A stretch of 16,354 nucleotides of DNA from Akkermansia muciniphila (GCA_943327015.2 CALPVM020000014.1:1-16354), one strand, 5' to 3'. Shown: positions 6,595-14,536, numbered from the stretch's first letter. A program made the numbers and translations. The notes: generated from the sequence alone by a model not told the origin.

Positions 6595-7508
6595 TCTGGG
6601 TCGGTATTTTTAAGTTGCAGGGCTTGCGTATATAAAGCGTTGCGCGACTCGCCCGTAATATCTGCTGCCAGTTTGACCGCAGTTTTAACCGGCAGATGTT
6701 CCAGCAGTAACTGCAGCACGCGCAGACCTTGCGGTGCCTCTGTGCTGCTTGTGGCAGGATGCAACACAAGGGTGAACTCGCCTTTGCAGTGGTGCGGGCT
6801 CTCTGTCAGCCAGCGGGCAAAATGGTCGGCGCTGAGCGTGGTAATGGATTCAAATTGTTTGGTCAGCTCGCGCCCCACGGTGAGCCGGCGTTCGCCCAAG
6901 GGTGCAAGTGCGCCAGCCAATGCTTCTATGCGGTGCGGTGCTTCTAGTAGCACGACAGCTTGGCTGCATTGTGCCAATTGTTGAACAGCCTGGGCACGCT
7001 CGCTGGCTTTATGCGGCAGGAAGCCTTTAAACACAAAGCCGGCTTGGCTGGGGTTGTCTTGCACGCCTGCAGCACTCAATAGTGTGGTAATACTGCTGGC
7101 GCCGGGCAGTGGTAGGGTGCGCAGACCAGCATTTTGAATGCGTGCAACCAAGCGTGCGCCGGGGTCGCTGATGCCCGGGGTGCCCGCGTCGCTCACATAA
7201 GCTACGCGCTGACCCGATTGCAGCCGCTCCAGTACGGTCAAAGATGCTTCTTCTTCGTTATGCTGGTGCAACGCTAGCAATTGGCTGCTGGGTTTGTCAA
7301 TGCCATAGGCACGTAGCAGGGCTTGGGTGTGGCGGGTGTCTTCACAGGCTACCGTATCTGCAAGTTGCAGCACATGCAGAGCGCGCAGCGTAATATCTGC
7401 CAGATTACCGATGGGGGTAGCCACTACATACAGCGTATTTTGCGGGTAAGATTGATCGGCGGCGGCCTCCTTGGCAGCCAACAGGGCAGAGCTAAAAGAC
7501 GCAGTCAC
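6591..7508 (-). CDS. rsmI: 16S rRNA (cytidine1402-2'-O)-methyltransferase
   Basis: RsmI methylates the 2'-O of C1402 in 16S rRNA, in the ribosomal decoding centre, using S-adenosylmethionine. The 305-residue product has the family signatures in order: YVVATPIGNLADITLRA (27–43), EDTRHT (56–61), SDAGTPGISDPG (106–117) and PGASS (135–139). Length fits the family (about 280–300). The start is GTG 7508, since an in-frame TGA lies just upstream and the only later alternative, a TTG ten codons in, has no ribosome site. AAAAGG about 7 bases before the GTG is an acceptable ribosome site. The start codon abuts the yraN ATG on the other strand, so the rsmI promoter must lie inside yraN. In E. coli rsmI is next to lpoA-yraN-diaA-dolP; here it faces away from them. 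Confidence 0.96.
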   Translation of the reverse strand: MTASFSSALLAAKEAAADQSYPQNTLYVVATPIGNLADITLRALHVLQLADTVACEDTRHTQALLRAYGIDKPSSQLLALHQHNEEEASLTVLERLQSGQRVAYVSDAGTPGISDPGARLVARIQNAGLRTLPLPGASSITTLLSAAGVQDNPSQAGFVFKGFLPHKASERAQAVQQLAQCSQAVVLLEAPHRIEALAGALAPLGERRLTVGRELTKQFESITTLSADHFARWLTESPHHCKGEFTLVLHPATSSTEAPQGLRVLQLLLEHLPVKTAVKLAADITGESRNALYTQALQLKNTDPD

Positions 7509-7895
7509 ATGGGTACCTTTTCATCACAACCTTCTAAACGCAGCACCAAACAGGCGGGCGATGCAGCCGAACTTGCCGCACTCCAGTATCTTACCGCGCA
7601 GGGCTTGCATTTGCTTGACCGAAATTTTCGGTCGCCCGGGCGCGGGGGCGGTGAAATTGACCTGATTATGCGCGAGCCTGATGGCACCCATGTTTTTGTA
7701 GAGGTGCGCAAGCGTGCTACCCAAAATCATGGTGGGGCCGCTGCCAGTGTGGGTTTTGTTAAGCAACGCCGAATAGTCTTTGCCGCACGGCATTATTTAA
7801 GCCGTTTGCGTGTCGAGCCGCCATGCCGTTTTGATGTAATGGTATTGAATGGGGTGGATATGGAGTGGATAAAGGCGGCTTTTGATGCGTCATGA
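7509..7895 (+). CDS. yraN: YraN family (UPF0102) endonuclease-like protein
   Basis: A 128-residue member of the UPF0102/YraN family, which has a restriction-endonuclease-like fold and usually neighbours rsmI. Conserved features are GDAAELAALQYL (17–28, with Glu21), GGGEIDLI (46–53, with Glu49 and Asp51) and VFVEVRKR (62–69), the putative metal-binding PD-(D/E)xK-type core; the usual Lys appears here as Arg67. Function is not well established. ATG 7509 is the last start before the conserved region and has no convincing ribosome site. The frame is open upstream to 7323, but that part is antisense to rsmI and unlike the family. A 79-base gap precedes the SIS gene. Confidence 0.9.
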   Translation: MGTFSSQPSKRSTKQAGDAAELAALQYLTAQGLHLLDRNFRSPGRGGGEIDLIMREPDGTHVFVEVRKRATQNHGGAAASVGFVKQRRIVFAARHYLSRLRVEPPCRFDVMVLNGVDMEWIKAAFDAS

Positions 7896-7937
7896 TGCAA
7901 AAAAACCTGAAAAATCGCAAGGGACTTGATGCAACAT

Positions 7938-7967
7938 TTGCCCGAATTTGCAAGGCCAAGGTATGAT
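7938..7967 (+). promoter_or_regulatory. Possible sigma-70 promoter for the SIS-domain gene
   Basis: TTGCCC (7938–7943, 4 of 6 matches to TTGACA) and TATGAT (7962–7967, 5 of 6 to TATAAT) are 18 bases apart. If real, transcription would start at about 7974, right at the ATG at 7975, giving a leaderless or near-leaderless message. This is a weak call because such matches occur by chance. Confidence 0.25.
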
Positions 7968-7974
7968 TGCAACC

Positions 7975-8568
7975 ATGCTAGAACAAAGAATTCAACAACA
8001 TTTTATTGACAGTGCGGATCTTAAATACCAGTCGGCACCTGTTTTGAGTAAAACCATTGCCTCTGCAGTGCAGGCTATTTTGGCCTGTGTTACAGGCGGA
8101 GGCAAGGTGCTTGCCTGTGGAAATGGCGGTTCCGCAGCTGACGCACAGCATTTTGCAGCCGAGTTCGTCGGGCGCTTTGAGCGTGAGCGGCCTGAGCTGG
8201 GTGCAATTGCACTGACTACCGATACTTCCATAATTACCGCAATCGCCAACGACTATAGTTATAACGACATTTTTTCACGCCAAGTGCGTGCTTTGGGCAT
8301 GCCTGGAGATGTATTGCTAGCTATTTCTACCAGCGGAAACTCCGCCAATGTGTTGGCTGCCATAGAGGCCGCACATTCCCGCGATATGGTGGTGGTGGGG
8401 TTAAGTGGTCGTGGTGGTGGCAAAATGAACCAGGCACTTCGCGAAACCGATGTCCATATTTGTGTGCCGCATGAGCGTACCGCGCGGGTACAAGAAGTGC
8501 ACATTCTGGCTTTGCATTGCATTTGTGATGCGGTAGATGCCCGTCTGTTGGGCGAACAAGACGTTTGA
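7975..8568 (+). CDS. gmhA: SIS-domain phosphoheptose isomerase / DiaA-type protein
   Basis: A 197-residue single SIS-domain protein. Sugar-phosphate motifs are GNGGSAADAQH (49–59) and STSGNS (118–123), with QEVH at 173–176. The place between yraN and dolP is that of E. coli diaA, which regulates DnaA-dependent replication start. However, Glu63, aligned by eye with catalytic Glu65 of GmhA, is present; E. coli DiaA lacks it. GmhA makes D-glycero-D-manno-heptose 7-phosphate for lipopolysaccharide. Betaproteobacterial proteins of this type are commonly labelled gmhA; either or both roles are possible. ATG 7975 begins the stretch MLEQRIQQHF that looks like the family's N-terminus; ATG 7963, with CAAGG 7 bases upstream, would add four residues and cannot be excluded. 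The stop is 2 bases before the dolP start. Confidence 0.88.
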   Translation: MLEQRIQQHFIDSADLKYQSAPVLSKTIASAVQAILACVTGGGKVLACGNGGSAADAQHFAAEFVGRFERERPELGAIALTTDTSIITAIANDYSYNDIFSRQVRALGMPGDVLLAISTSGNSANVLAAIEAAHSRDMVVVGLSGRGGGKMNQALRETDVHICVPHERTARVQEVHILALHCICDAVDARLLGEQDV

Positions 8569-8570
8569 AC

Positions 8571-9236
8571 ATGATGAATAAAATTTTTGTACAACGTGTG
8601 TTAGCCTGTGCATTGCTTGCTGGCAGCGTGGTGAGTCTGACAGCGTGTTTTCCATTGGTCATGGGCGGTGCCGTCATGGGTGGCATGGTAGCTACCGACC
8701 GCCGAACTTCTGGCACTGTTCTGGAAGACGAGGGTATTGAGTTGCGTGCCAAATCGCGCATTCGCGAAAACCTGGGCGATCGGGTGCATATCAACGTAGT
8801 GAGCTACAACCGTTTGTTATTGCTAACTGGTGAGGTACCCACAGCGCAAGACAAACAGCTGGTCGAGCAGGTAGTTTCGCGGGTAGATAATGTAAGCAGA
8901 ATCGAAAATGATCTTGCTGTCTTAGGTAATTCAACCTTGGGGCAGCGTTCGTCTGATGCCCTGGTAACCGGACGCGTTAAGGCGGCTTTGGTTGATAGCA
9001 AAGACCTGTTTGCCAATGCGTTTAAAATTATCACCGAGCGTGGTACCACCTACATGATGGGGCGCGTTACCCAGCGCGAAGCCAAGCGCGCGACTGAAGT
9101 TGTCAGTGCGGTGCCTGGTGTTCAAAAAGTGGTGCGTTTGCTCGAAATCATTTCCGAAGACGAACTTGCCCGATTGGTGCCGCCGGCTCCTAAAGAGCCT
9201 GTAGACAAAGCCAACAAAGCTAAATCAGAATACTAG
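8571..9236 (+). CDS. dolP: DolP-type outer-membrane lipoprotein with two BON domains
   Basis: A 221-residue lipoprotein similar to E. coli DolP (YraP), which supports outer-membrane integrity and the BAM machinery. The signal peptide ends in the lipobox LTAC with Cys26. It is followed by a Gly/Met-rich linker and ATDRRTSGT (41–49), a conserved DolP feature. BON domains lie at about 54–118 and 127–195; the second contains TYMMGRVTQREAKRA, close to the E. coli LMGLVTEREAKAA. A Lys/Pro-rich tail of about 20 residues extends past E. coli DolP. The start is ATG 8571 or 8574, with no strong ribosome site; it begins 2 bases after the SIS gene stop, so coupled translation is likely. Its stop overlaps that of the convergent reductase (CTAG, 9233–9236). 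Confidence 0.93.
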   Translation: MMNKIFVQRVLACALLAGSVVSLTACFPLVMGGAVMGGMVATDRRTSGTVLEDEGIELRAKSRIRENLGDRVHINVVSYNRLLLLTGEVPTAQDKQLVEQVVSRVDNVSRIENDLAVLGNSTLGQRSSDALVTGRVKAALVDSKDLFANAFKIITERGTTYMMGRVTQREAKRATEVVSAVPGVQKVVRLLEIISEDELARLVPPAPKEPVDKANKAKSEY

Positions 9237-10153
9237 CGCAAGCGTTTGATCAGGCTGGAGGTGTCCCAGCGCTGACCACCAATGCGCTGAATATCCGCAT
9301 AAAATTGGTCTACCAAGGCTGTTATGGGTAAGCGCGAGCCATTGCGTTTGGCTTCGTCTAGAACCAGCCCTAGGTCTTTACGCATCCAGTCTACGGCAAA
9401 GCCAAAGTCAAAAGCGTCGGCCACCATGGTTTTGCCACGGTTATCAAGTTGCCAACTTTGTGCCGCGCCTTTGCCAATGACATCCAACACCTGCGGCATG
9501 TCAAGCCCGGCGTTTTGTCCAAAAGCAATTGCTTCGCTCAAACCCTGCAGCAAGCCTGCTATGCTGATCTGGTTTACCATTTTTGCCAATTGTCCCGAAC
9601 CACTCGGGCCCAACAAAGTGCAAGCTCTGGCATAGGCCATGGTCACGGGTTGCATACGCTCAAAGGTTGGCGCGTCGCCACCGCACATCAGGGTCAGCAA
9701 GCCATTTTGTGCTCCGGCTTGTCCACCAGATACCGGGGCGTCCACAAAGTGTGTTCCGCTAGCTTGTGCTACGGCATCTAGTTCTCTGGCTAGCTGTGCT
9801 GAGGCTGTGCTGTGGTCTACCAGAATAGCGTTGGGCTGCATACCGGCAAAAGCGCCATCAGTGCCTAGGGTTACGCTGCGTACATCGTCATCGTTGCCAA
9901 CGCAGCAAAATACAACATCTGCATTCTGAGCTGCAAGCCTGGGTGTACTTGCACAAGCCAGGTCGGAGCGTTCAGGGCTGGCAAATTCTGTCAGCCAGGC
10001 GCGTGCCTTGGTTGCGGTGCGGTTGTACACCGTGACCGAATGTCCGGCACGCGCCAAATGCCCGGCCATAGGGTAGCCCATAACGCCTAAGCCGATAAAA
10101 GCAACTTTGCGGGGTGGTGTGGATTCGTAAGTTTTAGGATGGATATTTTGCAT
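9233..10153 (-). CDS. NAD(P)-dependent beta-hydroxyacid dehydrogenase (3-hydroxyisobutyrate dehydrogenase / tartronate semialdehyde reductase type)
   Basis: A 306-residue member of the 3-hydroxyisobutyrate dehydrogenase family. Motifs: dinucleotide-binding FIGLGVMGYPMAGHL (19–33), DHSTASAQLARE (113–124), substrate-binding DAPVSGGQAGAQNG (138–151) and catalytic Lys191 within GSGQLAKMVNQ. NYNR at 43–45 (YNR) after the second strand suggests NADP use, as an Arg follows where NAD enzymes usually have Asp. The exact substrate (3-hydroxyisobutyrate, tartronate semialdehyde, succinic semialdehyde) cannot be decided. ATG 10153 overlaps the stop of the upstream gene as TGATG, implying translational coupling with the pilTU-linked exported protein. 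It converges with dolP and shares the CTAG stop. Confidence 0.92.
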   Translation of the reverse strand: MQNIHPKTYESTPPRKVAFIGLGVMGYPMAGHLARAGHSVTVYNRTATKARAWLTEFASPERSDLACASTPRLAAQNADVVFCCVGNDDDVRSVTLGTDGAFAGMQPNAILVDHSTASAQLARELDAVAQASGTHFVDAPVSGGQAGAQNGLLTLMCGGDAPTFERMQPVTMAYARACTLLGPSGSGQLAKMVNQISIAGLLQGLSEAIAFGQNAGLDMPQVLDVIGKGAAQSWQLDNRGKTMVADAFDFGFAVDWMRKDLGLVLDEAKRNGSRLPITALVDQFYADIQRIGGQRWDTSSLIKRLR

Positions 10154-11550
10154 CAGGGGCCTGGTCGTGCATAGCCGGGAATGTCGAGCGCAATGCCATT
10201 GTTTTTAAGCACTTCTAGCGCCTCGTCGATACCCTCATAGCGTTTGACTTTATCAAACACGTTGTCGGTTTGGGTGTTGTGGTAGTAAACAATCTCGGTG
10301 TCGCTATCACCCAGTTCAAAGCGTAGGGTGGTCACAGCGGCGTAAATAGGCTTGTTGGAGCCATTGCCCACGGCGTGTTTGCGGTGTAGCTTCCAGAGTA
10401 GTTCGTGCAGCACCACCAAGGAGGAGGCTGCGCCTTTAACGCACCAGAAGGCTCCTTTTTCGCCGCTGCTGCTCAACGGTTGGATGGCACCACCTGACCG
10501 ATGTTCTTCACCCATATGCAAGGCATAGTGGCCATTGAGTCGGCGTTTGTCCAGTACGGCATAGTGCAAGCCATGGCGCAGGTTGGTTATGCCCCCGATT
10601 TTATAGGCGCCGCCGGCTTCAGCCGATAACATTTCGCGCGCATAGGGGAGCCGGTAACCGCGCTCGTTGCAATAATTGAGTGCTTCTTCAAAAGTATATC
10701 CGGTAGTATGGTTGGCAGGGTTGCTGCGTTGCGGGTTGGCCGGCATCGGCAGCCATGCCAGTTTTTCGGGCGGGGTTGTCCAGTCGGGGTATTCATTTTT
10801 CTGAAAAAAATCAAACACCTGGGAAGCCAGCGTGTGGATGGCGTTGGTCAGCGAACCCAAGGCCATGAAGTGGCGCGTCACGCCGTTTTTATGCCCTTGC
10901 AATTGCAGTGTTACCTGAAACTGGTTGTTGCCTAAATGGGTAAATGTGCCAAATGCGGTGTAATCGATCTCGTTAAAAATTTCAAGTGCGTATTGAATCC
11001 GGATTGATTTGGGTGATTTGGTGCTTCCACTGGGGTTGGTGGAGCCAATGCCGCGCAAGTAATACTGCAATAGTTCTGGTTCTGTTCCGCGTGAAATTTG
11101 CAGTTTGCGTGCCGCATCGCGTACGTCGTTACGCATGAACTCCTGGTCCAATGCTGCCTTGAATTGGCTTTCTAATGTCAAATTGATGTTTACAACATCT
11201 CTGGCTTTGTGCAGATCGTGCATCTGGTCAAATTGCAGGATGATGTTGGCCAAGGGTTCCAGCATGGCTTCTGCCGGCGCACCCTTATCGGCCAGAGTGC
11301 TCAGGCTCCCGGTCAGTTCTGATAACAACTCTTTACGAACCTGGCTGCGATTTTGCGCCATGGTGGCTTGGTATTGCCCCAGATCGGCTCCAGCATAAAA
11401 CGGAATGTGATGCCACAGGGTGGCAATACTTTTGTTTTCTTTTTTGAAGTTGTTGTTTTGAAACCGGGGCTGATCGGCCGACGCGGCAGCACCATGAAAC
11501 CATAGGCCGATAATTGTTAGAAACCAGAATATCCGGGTCGAAAAATGCAT
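10153..11550 (-). CDS. Exported protein of unknown function in the pilT–pilU cluster
   Basis: I do not recognise this 465-residue protein. Residues 1–25 form a signal peptide (hydrophobic 8–19, cleavage near AAASA), so it should reach the periplasm or surface. Residues 60–165 look helical. Residues about 185–250 have the alternating pattern of a small alpha/beta domain (YALEIFNEIDYTAFGTF, then strands and LASQVFDFF). Residues 284–372 resemble the C-type-lectin/formylglycine-generating-enzyme-like fold: TFEEALNYCNERGYRLPYAREM (286–307) and FWCVKG (368–373), with Cys294 and Cys370 likely paired. Residues 376–465 are unassigned. It starts 7 bases after the pilU stop, with no strong ribosome site, and its stop overlaps the next start, so it is probably translated with pilU. 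A pilus-related role is inference from position only. Confidence 0.85.
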   Translation of the reverse strand: MHFSTRIFWFLTIIGLWFHGAAASADQPRFQNNNFKKENKSIATLWHHIPFYAGADLGQYQATMAQNRSQVRKELLSELTGSLSTLADKGAPAEAMLEPLANIILQFDQMHDLHKARDVVNINLTLESQFKAALDQEFMRNDVRDAARKLQISRGTEPELLQYYLRGIGSTNPSGSTKSPKSIRIQYALEIFNEIDYTAFGTFTHLGNNQFQVTLQLQGHKNGVTRHFMALGSLTNAIHTLASQVFDFFQKNEYPDWTTPPEKLAWLPMPANPQRSNPANHTTGYTFEEALNYCNERGYRLPYAREMLSAEAGGAYKIGGITNLRHGLHYAVLDKRRLNGHYALHMGEEHRSGGAIQPLSSSGEKGAFWCVKGAASSLVVLHELLWKLHRKHAVGNGSNKPIYAAVTTLRFELGDSDTEIVYYHNTQTDNVFDKVKRYEGIDEALEVLKNNGIALDIPGYARPGP

Positions 11551-11557
11551 AGGCGGT

Positions 11558-12694
11558 TTACATGAGCTTCATGTTCTCGGTGCCGGAGCTGAGATCGTGC
11601 GATTTTCCGCGCTTACTGTTCAGTTTGATTTGCAGGCGCAGGTCGTTGAGTGAATCGGCGTTGCGCAGCGCGTCTTCAAAAGTGATGGCTTGCACCTCAT
11701 ACAGGTCAAAGAGCGCTTGGTCAAAGGTTTGCATACCGATGTTGCGGCTCTTTTTCATGATCTCCTTAACTTCCGTAACCTCACCCTTAAAAATTAAATC
11801 AGAAATGAGAGGGGAGTTGAGCAAAATTTCTACTGCAGCTACACGCCCTTTGCTGTCCTGTTTTGGAATAAGGCGTTGCGATATCAGCGCTTTGAGGTTG
11901 AGCGACAAGTCCATCAGCAATTGGCTGCGGCGCTCTTCGGGAAAGAAGTTAATAATCCGGTCTAACGCCTGATTGGAGCTATTGGCATGCAGGGTGGCCA
12001 GGCACAAATGCCCGGTTTCGGCAAAGGCAACGGCATGTTCCATGGTTTCGCGGTCGCGAATTTCGCCCATTAAAATGACATCGGGTGCTTGGCGCAGCGT
12101 GTTTTTGAGGGCGGCTTCCCAGCTGTCGGTGTCCAGGCCGACTTCGCGTTGCGTAACTACGCAGTTTTTGTGCGGATGAATAAATTCAATCGGGTCTTCA
12201 ATGGTAATGATGTGCCCGTAGCTGTTGTCGTTACGCCAGTCGACCATGGCTGCCAAAGTGGTGGATTTGCCTGAGCCTGTCGCCCCTACCATAATGCACA
12301 GGCCGCGCTTGGACAGTACGATATCTTTGAGTACCTGCGGTACACCCAGTCCATCGATGGTGGGTAGTGTGCTTGGAATTACGCGCAGTACCATGCCAAC
12401 TTTGCCTTGCTGGATAAATGCATTGACCCGAAAGCGCCCTATACCCGGGGGCGAAATGGCGAAATTGCTTTCCTTGGTGCGCTCAAAATCGGCAACCTGT
12501 TTGTCGCTCATGATGGAACGCGCTAAGGCCGAGGTGTGTAAGCCCGTGAGTGGTTGGGGCGATACCTTGGTGACTTTGCCGTCTACTTTCATGGCGGGTG
12601 GAAAGTCGCTGGTGATGAACAAATCACTGCCGTTGCGGCTGAGCATCAGCTTGAGCAAGTCGTTGATAAATTTCGAGGCCTGATCGCGTTCCAT
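11558..12694 (-). CDS. pilU: Type IV pilus retraction ATPase PilU
   Basis: PilU is a cytoplasmic hexameric ATPase that assists PilT in retracting type IV pili. The 378-residue protein has a PAS-like N-terminal part and a RecA-like core: Walker A GATGSGKST (137–145), Asp box TIEDPIEF (164–171), Walker B VILMGEIRDRET (206–217) and His box ETGHLCLATLHANSS (226–240). PilU rather than PilT is supported by the second position in the pair, by FIQQGKVGMVLRVIP (93–107), and by lack of the AIRNLIRE motif of PilT; SDLIFKGEV occupies that place. GGAG 10 bases before ATG 12694 is the ribosome site. It begins 33 bases after pilT. The C-terminal tail is polar and Lys/Ser-rich. Confidence 0.96.
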   Translation of the reverse strand: MERDQASKFINDLLKLMLSRNGSDLFITSDFPPAMKVDGKVTKVSPQPLTGLHTSALARSIMSDKQVADFERTKESNFAISPPGIGRFRVNAFIQQGKVGMVLRVIPSTLPTIDGLGVPQVLKDIVLSKRGLCIMVGATGSGKSTTLAAMVDWRNDNSYGHIITIEDPIEFIHPHKNCVVTQREVGLDTDSWEAALKNTLRQAPDVILMGEIRDRETMEHAVAFAETGHLCLATLHANSSNQALDRIINFFPEERRSQLLMDLSLNLKALISQRLIPKQDSKGRVAAVEILLNSPLISDLIFKGEVTEVKEIMKKSRNIGMQTFDQALFDLYEVQAITFEDALRNADSLNDLRLQIKLNSKRGKSHDLSSGTENMKLM

Positions 12695-12727
12695 AGTGGT
12701 TTAACTCCGCATTGGTTGGGGCTGGTG

Positions 12728-13771
12728 TTAACCAGGAAAGTTTTCTGGAATTTTGGCCTTGGACCTTGCCTCGGCCGCTGTAATGATGTTGCGGCGGAGC
12801 AAGTCTGTCAGGTTTTGATCCAGGGTTTGCATACCTACACTGTTACCCGTTTGTATGCTGGAGTACATCTGCGCCACTTTGGCCTCGCGAATCAGGTTAC
12901 GAATAGCACTGGTGCCCAGCATGATTTCATGCGCTGCTACCCGGCCTTGCCCGTCTTTGGTTTTGCACAAGGTCTGTGAAACAACCGCTTGCAGTGACTC
13001 GGACAACATGGCGCGCACCATTTCTTTTTCATCGGCCGGGAATACGTCAATAATACGGTCCACCGTTTTGGCCGCGCTAGAGGTGTGCAGAGTGCCAAAC
13101 ACCAAGTGACCGGTCTCGGCGGCCGACATGGCTAGGCGAATGGTCTCCAGATCGCGCATTTCGCCGACAAGAATCGCGTCCGGGTCTTCACGCAGCGCTG
13201 ACTTGAGCGCAGCATTAAAGCTCAAGGTATGAGGACCTACTTCGCGCTGGTTAATGAGGCATTTTTTGGACTCGTGCACGAACTCAATCGGGTCTTCTAC
13301 GGTCAGAATATGTCCGAACTCGTTTTCGTTCAGGTAGTTAATCATTGCCGCCAGTGTGGTTGATTTGCCCGAGCCTGTGGGGCCGGTAACGAGCACCAGT
13401 CCACGGGGTTTGAGTGCCAGATCGGCCAAAATTTTAGGGGCGTTTAACTGCTCTAGCGTCAGAATTTTGCTGGGAATGGTACGGAACACTGCGCCCGCAC
13501 CACGGTGGTGGTTGAACGCATTGACGCGAAAACGCGCCAGGCCTTCGATTTCAAACGAAAAGTCGATCTCCAAAAACTCTTCGTAGAGTTTACGCTGACC
13601 GTCGTTCATGATGTCGTACACCATGCTGTGCACACCTTTGTGGTCTAACGGCTCAACGTTGATGCGGCGAACATCACCATGAACACGAATCAGCGGGGGG
13701 AGTCCGGCAGACAAATGCAAGTCGGATGCTTTATTTTTAACGCTAAAAGCAAGTAATTGGGTGATGTCCAC
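12728..13771 (-). CDS. pilT: Type IV pilus retraction ATPase PilT
   Basis: PilT powers type IV pilus retraction, which drives twitching, surface attachment and DNA uptake. The 347-residue protein has Walker A GPTGSGKST (130–138, Lys136), Asp box TVEDPIEF (157–164), Walker B DAILVGEMRDLET (198–210), His box ETGHLVFGTLHT (219–230) and the PilT signature AIRNLIRE (289–296). Length matches the family. The start is GTG 13771, preceded at 5 bases by CGAGGA (13782–13777 on this strand); no better ATG exists upstream in frame. It leads the pilT–pilU–exported protein–reductase cluster and is divergent from yggS, an arrangement common in Proteobacteria. The pilus structural genes are not in this window. 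Confidence 0.97.
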   Translation of the reverse strand: MDITQLLAFSVKNKASDLHLSAGLPPLIRVHGDVRRINVEPLDHKGVHSMVYDIMNDGQRKLYEEFLEIDFSFEIEGLARFRVNAFNHHRGAGAVFRTIPSKILTLEQLNAPKILADLALKPRGLVLVTGPTGSGKSTTLAAMINYLNENEFGHILTVEDPIEFVHESKKCLINQREVGPHTLSFNAALKSALREDPDAILVGEMRDLETIRLAMSAAETGHLVFGTLHTSSAAKTVDRIIDVFPADEKEMVRAMLSESLQAVVSQTLCKTKDGQGRVAAHEIMLGTSAIRNLIREAKVAQMYSSIQTGNSVGMQTLDQNLTDLLRRNIITAAEARSKAKIPENFPG

Positions 13772-13819
13772 AGTGTTCCTCGTGCAAGTTGAATTTTAAT
13801 TTGTTACGCTTACCAGATT
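13772..13819. other. Short divergent promoter region pilT/yggS
   Basis: Only 48 bases separate the two divergent start codons, so the promoters must overlap each other or reach into the genes. TAAAAT on the minus strand is a possible -10 for pilT, but the -35 position is not convincing. Confidence 0.4.
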
Positions 13820-14524
13820 ATGACGACTATTGCTGAAAATCTGAACCATGTGCGCGATCGAATTACAACGGTCTGCACCCAAGAGCACCGAAAACCACAG
13901 GAAGTCATTCTGCTGGCGGTATCAAAAACCTTTGCTGCAGATGCGGTGCAACAGGCGTATGTTGCCGGTCAAACTGCGTTTGGTGAAAACTATATTCAGG
14001 AAGGTGTGCAGAAAATACAAGCGCTACGCCATTTGCCGCTGCAGTGGCACTGTATCGGGCCGATACAGAGCAACAAAACCAAGCAGGTGGCAGAAAATTT
14101 TGATTGGGTGCATTCGGTTGATCGGCTCAAAATTGCCCAGCGCCTGAGCGAGCAGCGTCCAGCGCATCTGCAACCACTCAACATTTGTATTCAGGTGAAT
14201 GTGGATGGCGGTGCCAATAAGGCCGGAGTAGTGCCCCAGGAGGCGCTGGCGCTGGCGCAGGCTGTGGTCAAGTTGCCACATCTGCGCTTGCGTGGTTTGA
14301 TGTCCATTCCAGAACCAGCTGCAGATGATGACGCTGCTTTAAAGGTGCATAGGCAAGCCAAAGAGTTGTTTGACGTATTGAATGCGCAGGGGCTGGCGCT
14401 GGACACGCTGTCGATGGGCATGACGGCAGATATGGAAGCGGCTATTCGCGCTGGCAGTACCATGGTGCGTGTGGGTACCGCTATTTTTGGTGGGCGGGTA
14501 AAGCCGATAGTTACAAGCGCATAA
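13820..14524 (+). CDS. yggS: Pyridoxal phosphate homeostasis protein, YggS/PROSC family
   Basis: A 234-residue YggS/PLPBP protein, which binds pyridoxal 5'-phosphate and helps balance B6 vitamers and amino-acid pools, with no known enzymatic reaction. Lys36 in LLAVSKT is the PLP Schiff-base lysine. Other family landmarks are FGENYIQE (54–61), WHCIGPIQSNKTK, SMGMTADMEAAI and VRVGTAIFG near the C-terminus. Length is normal for the family. ATG 13820 fits the family start; the ribosome site is weak. Divergent from pilT, and followed after 12 bases by the polyphosphate:AMP phosphotransferase gene, so the two are probably co-transcribed. Confidence 0.96.
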   Translation: MTTIAENLNHVRDRITTVCTQEHRKPQEVILLAVSKTFAADAVQQAYVAGQTAFGENYIQEGVQKIQALRHLPLQWHCIGPIQSNKTKQVAENFDWVHSVDRLKIAQRLSEQRPAHLQPLNICIQVNVDGGANKAGVVPQEALALAQAVVKLPHLRLRGLMSIPEPAADDDAALKVHRQAKELFDVLNAQGLALDTLSMGMTADMEAAIRAGSTMVRVGTAIFGGRVKPIVTSA

Positions 14525-14536
14525 AAGGGGACAACT

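Noticed and set aside
7323..7508. 62-residue N-terminal extension of YraN
   Set aside because: It is wholly antisense to conserved rsmI coding sequence and unlike the family's N-terminus.
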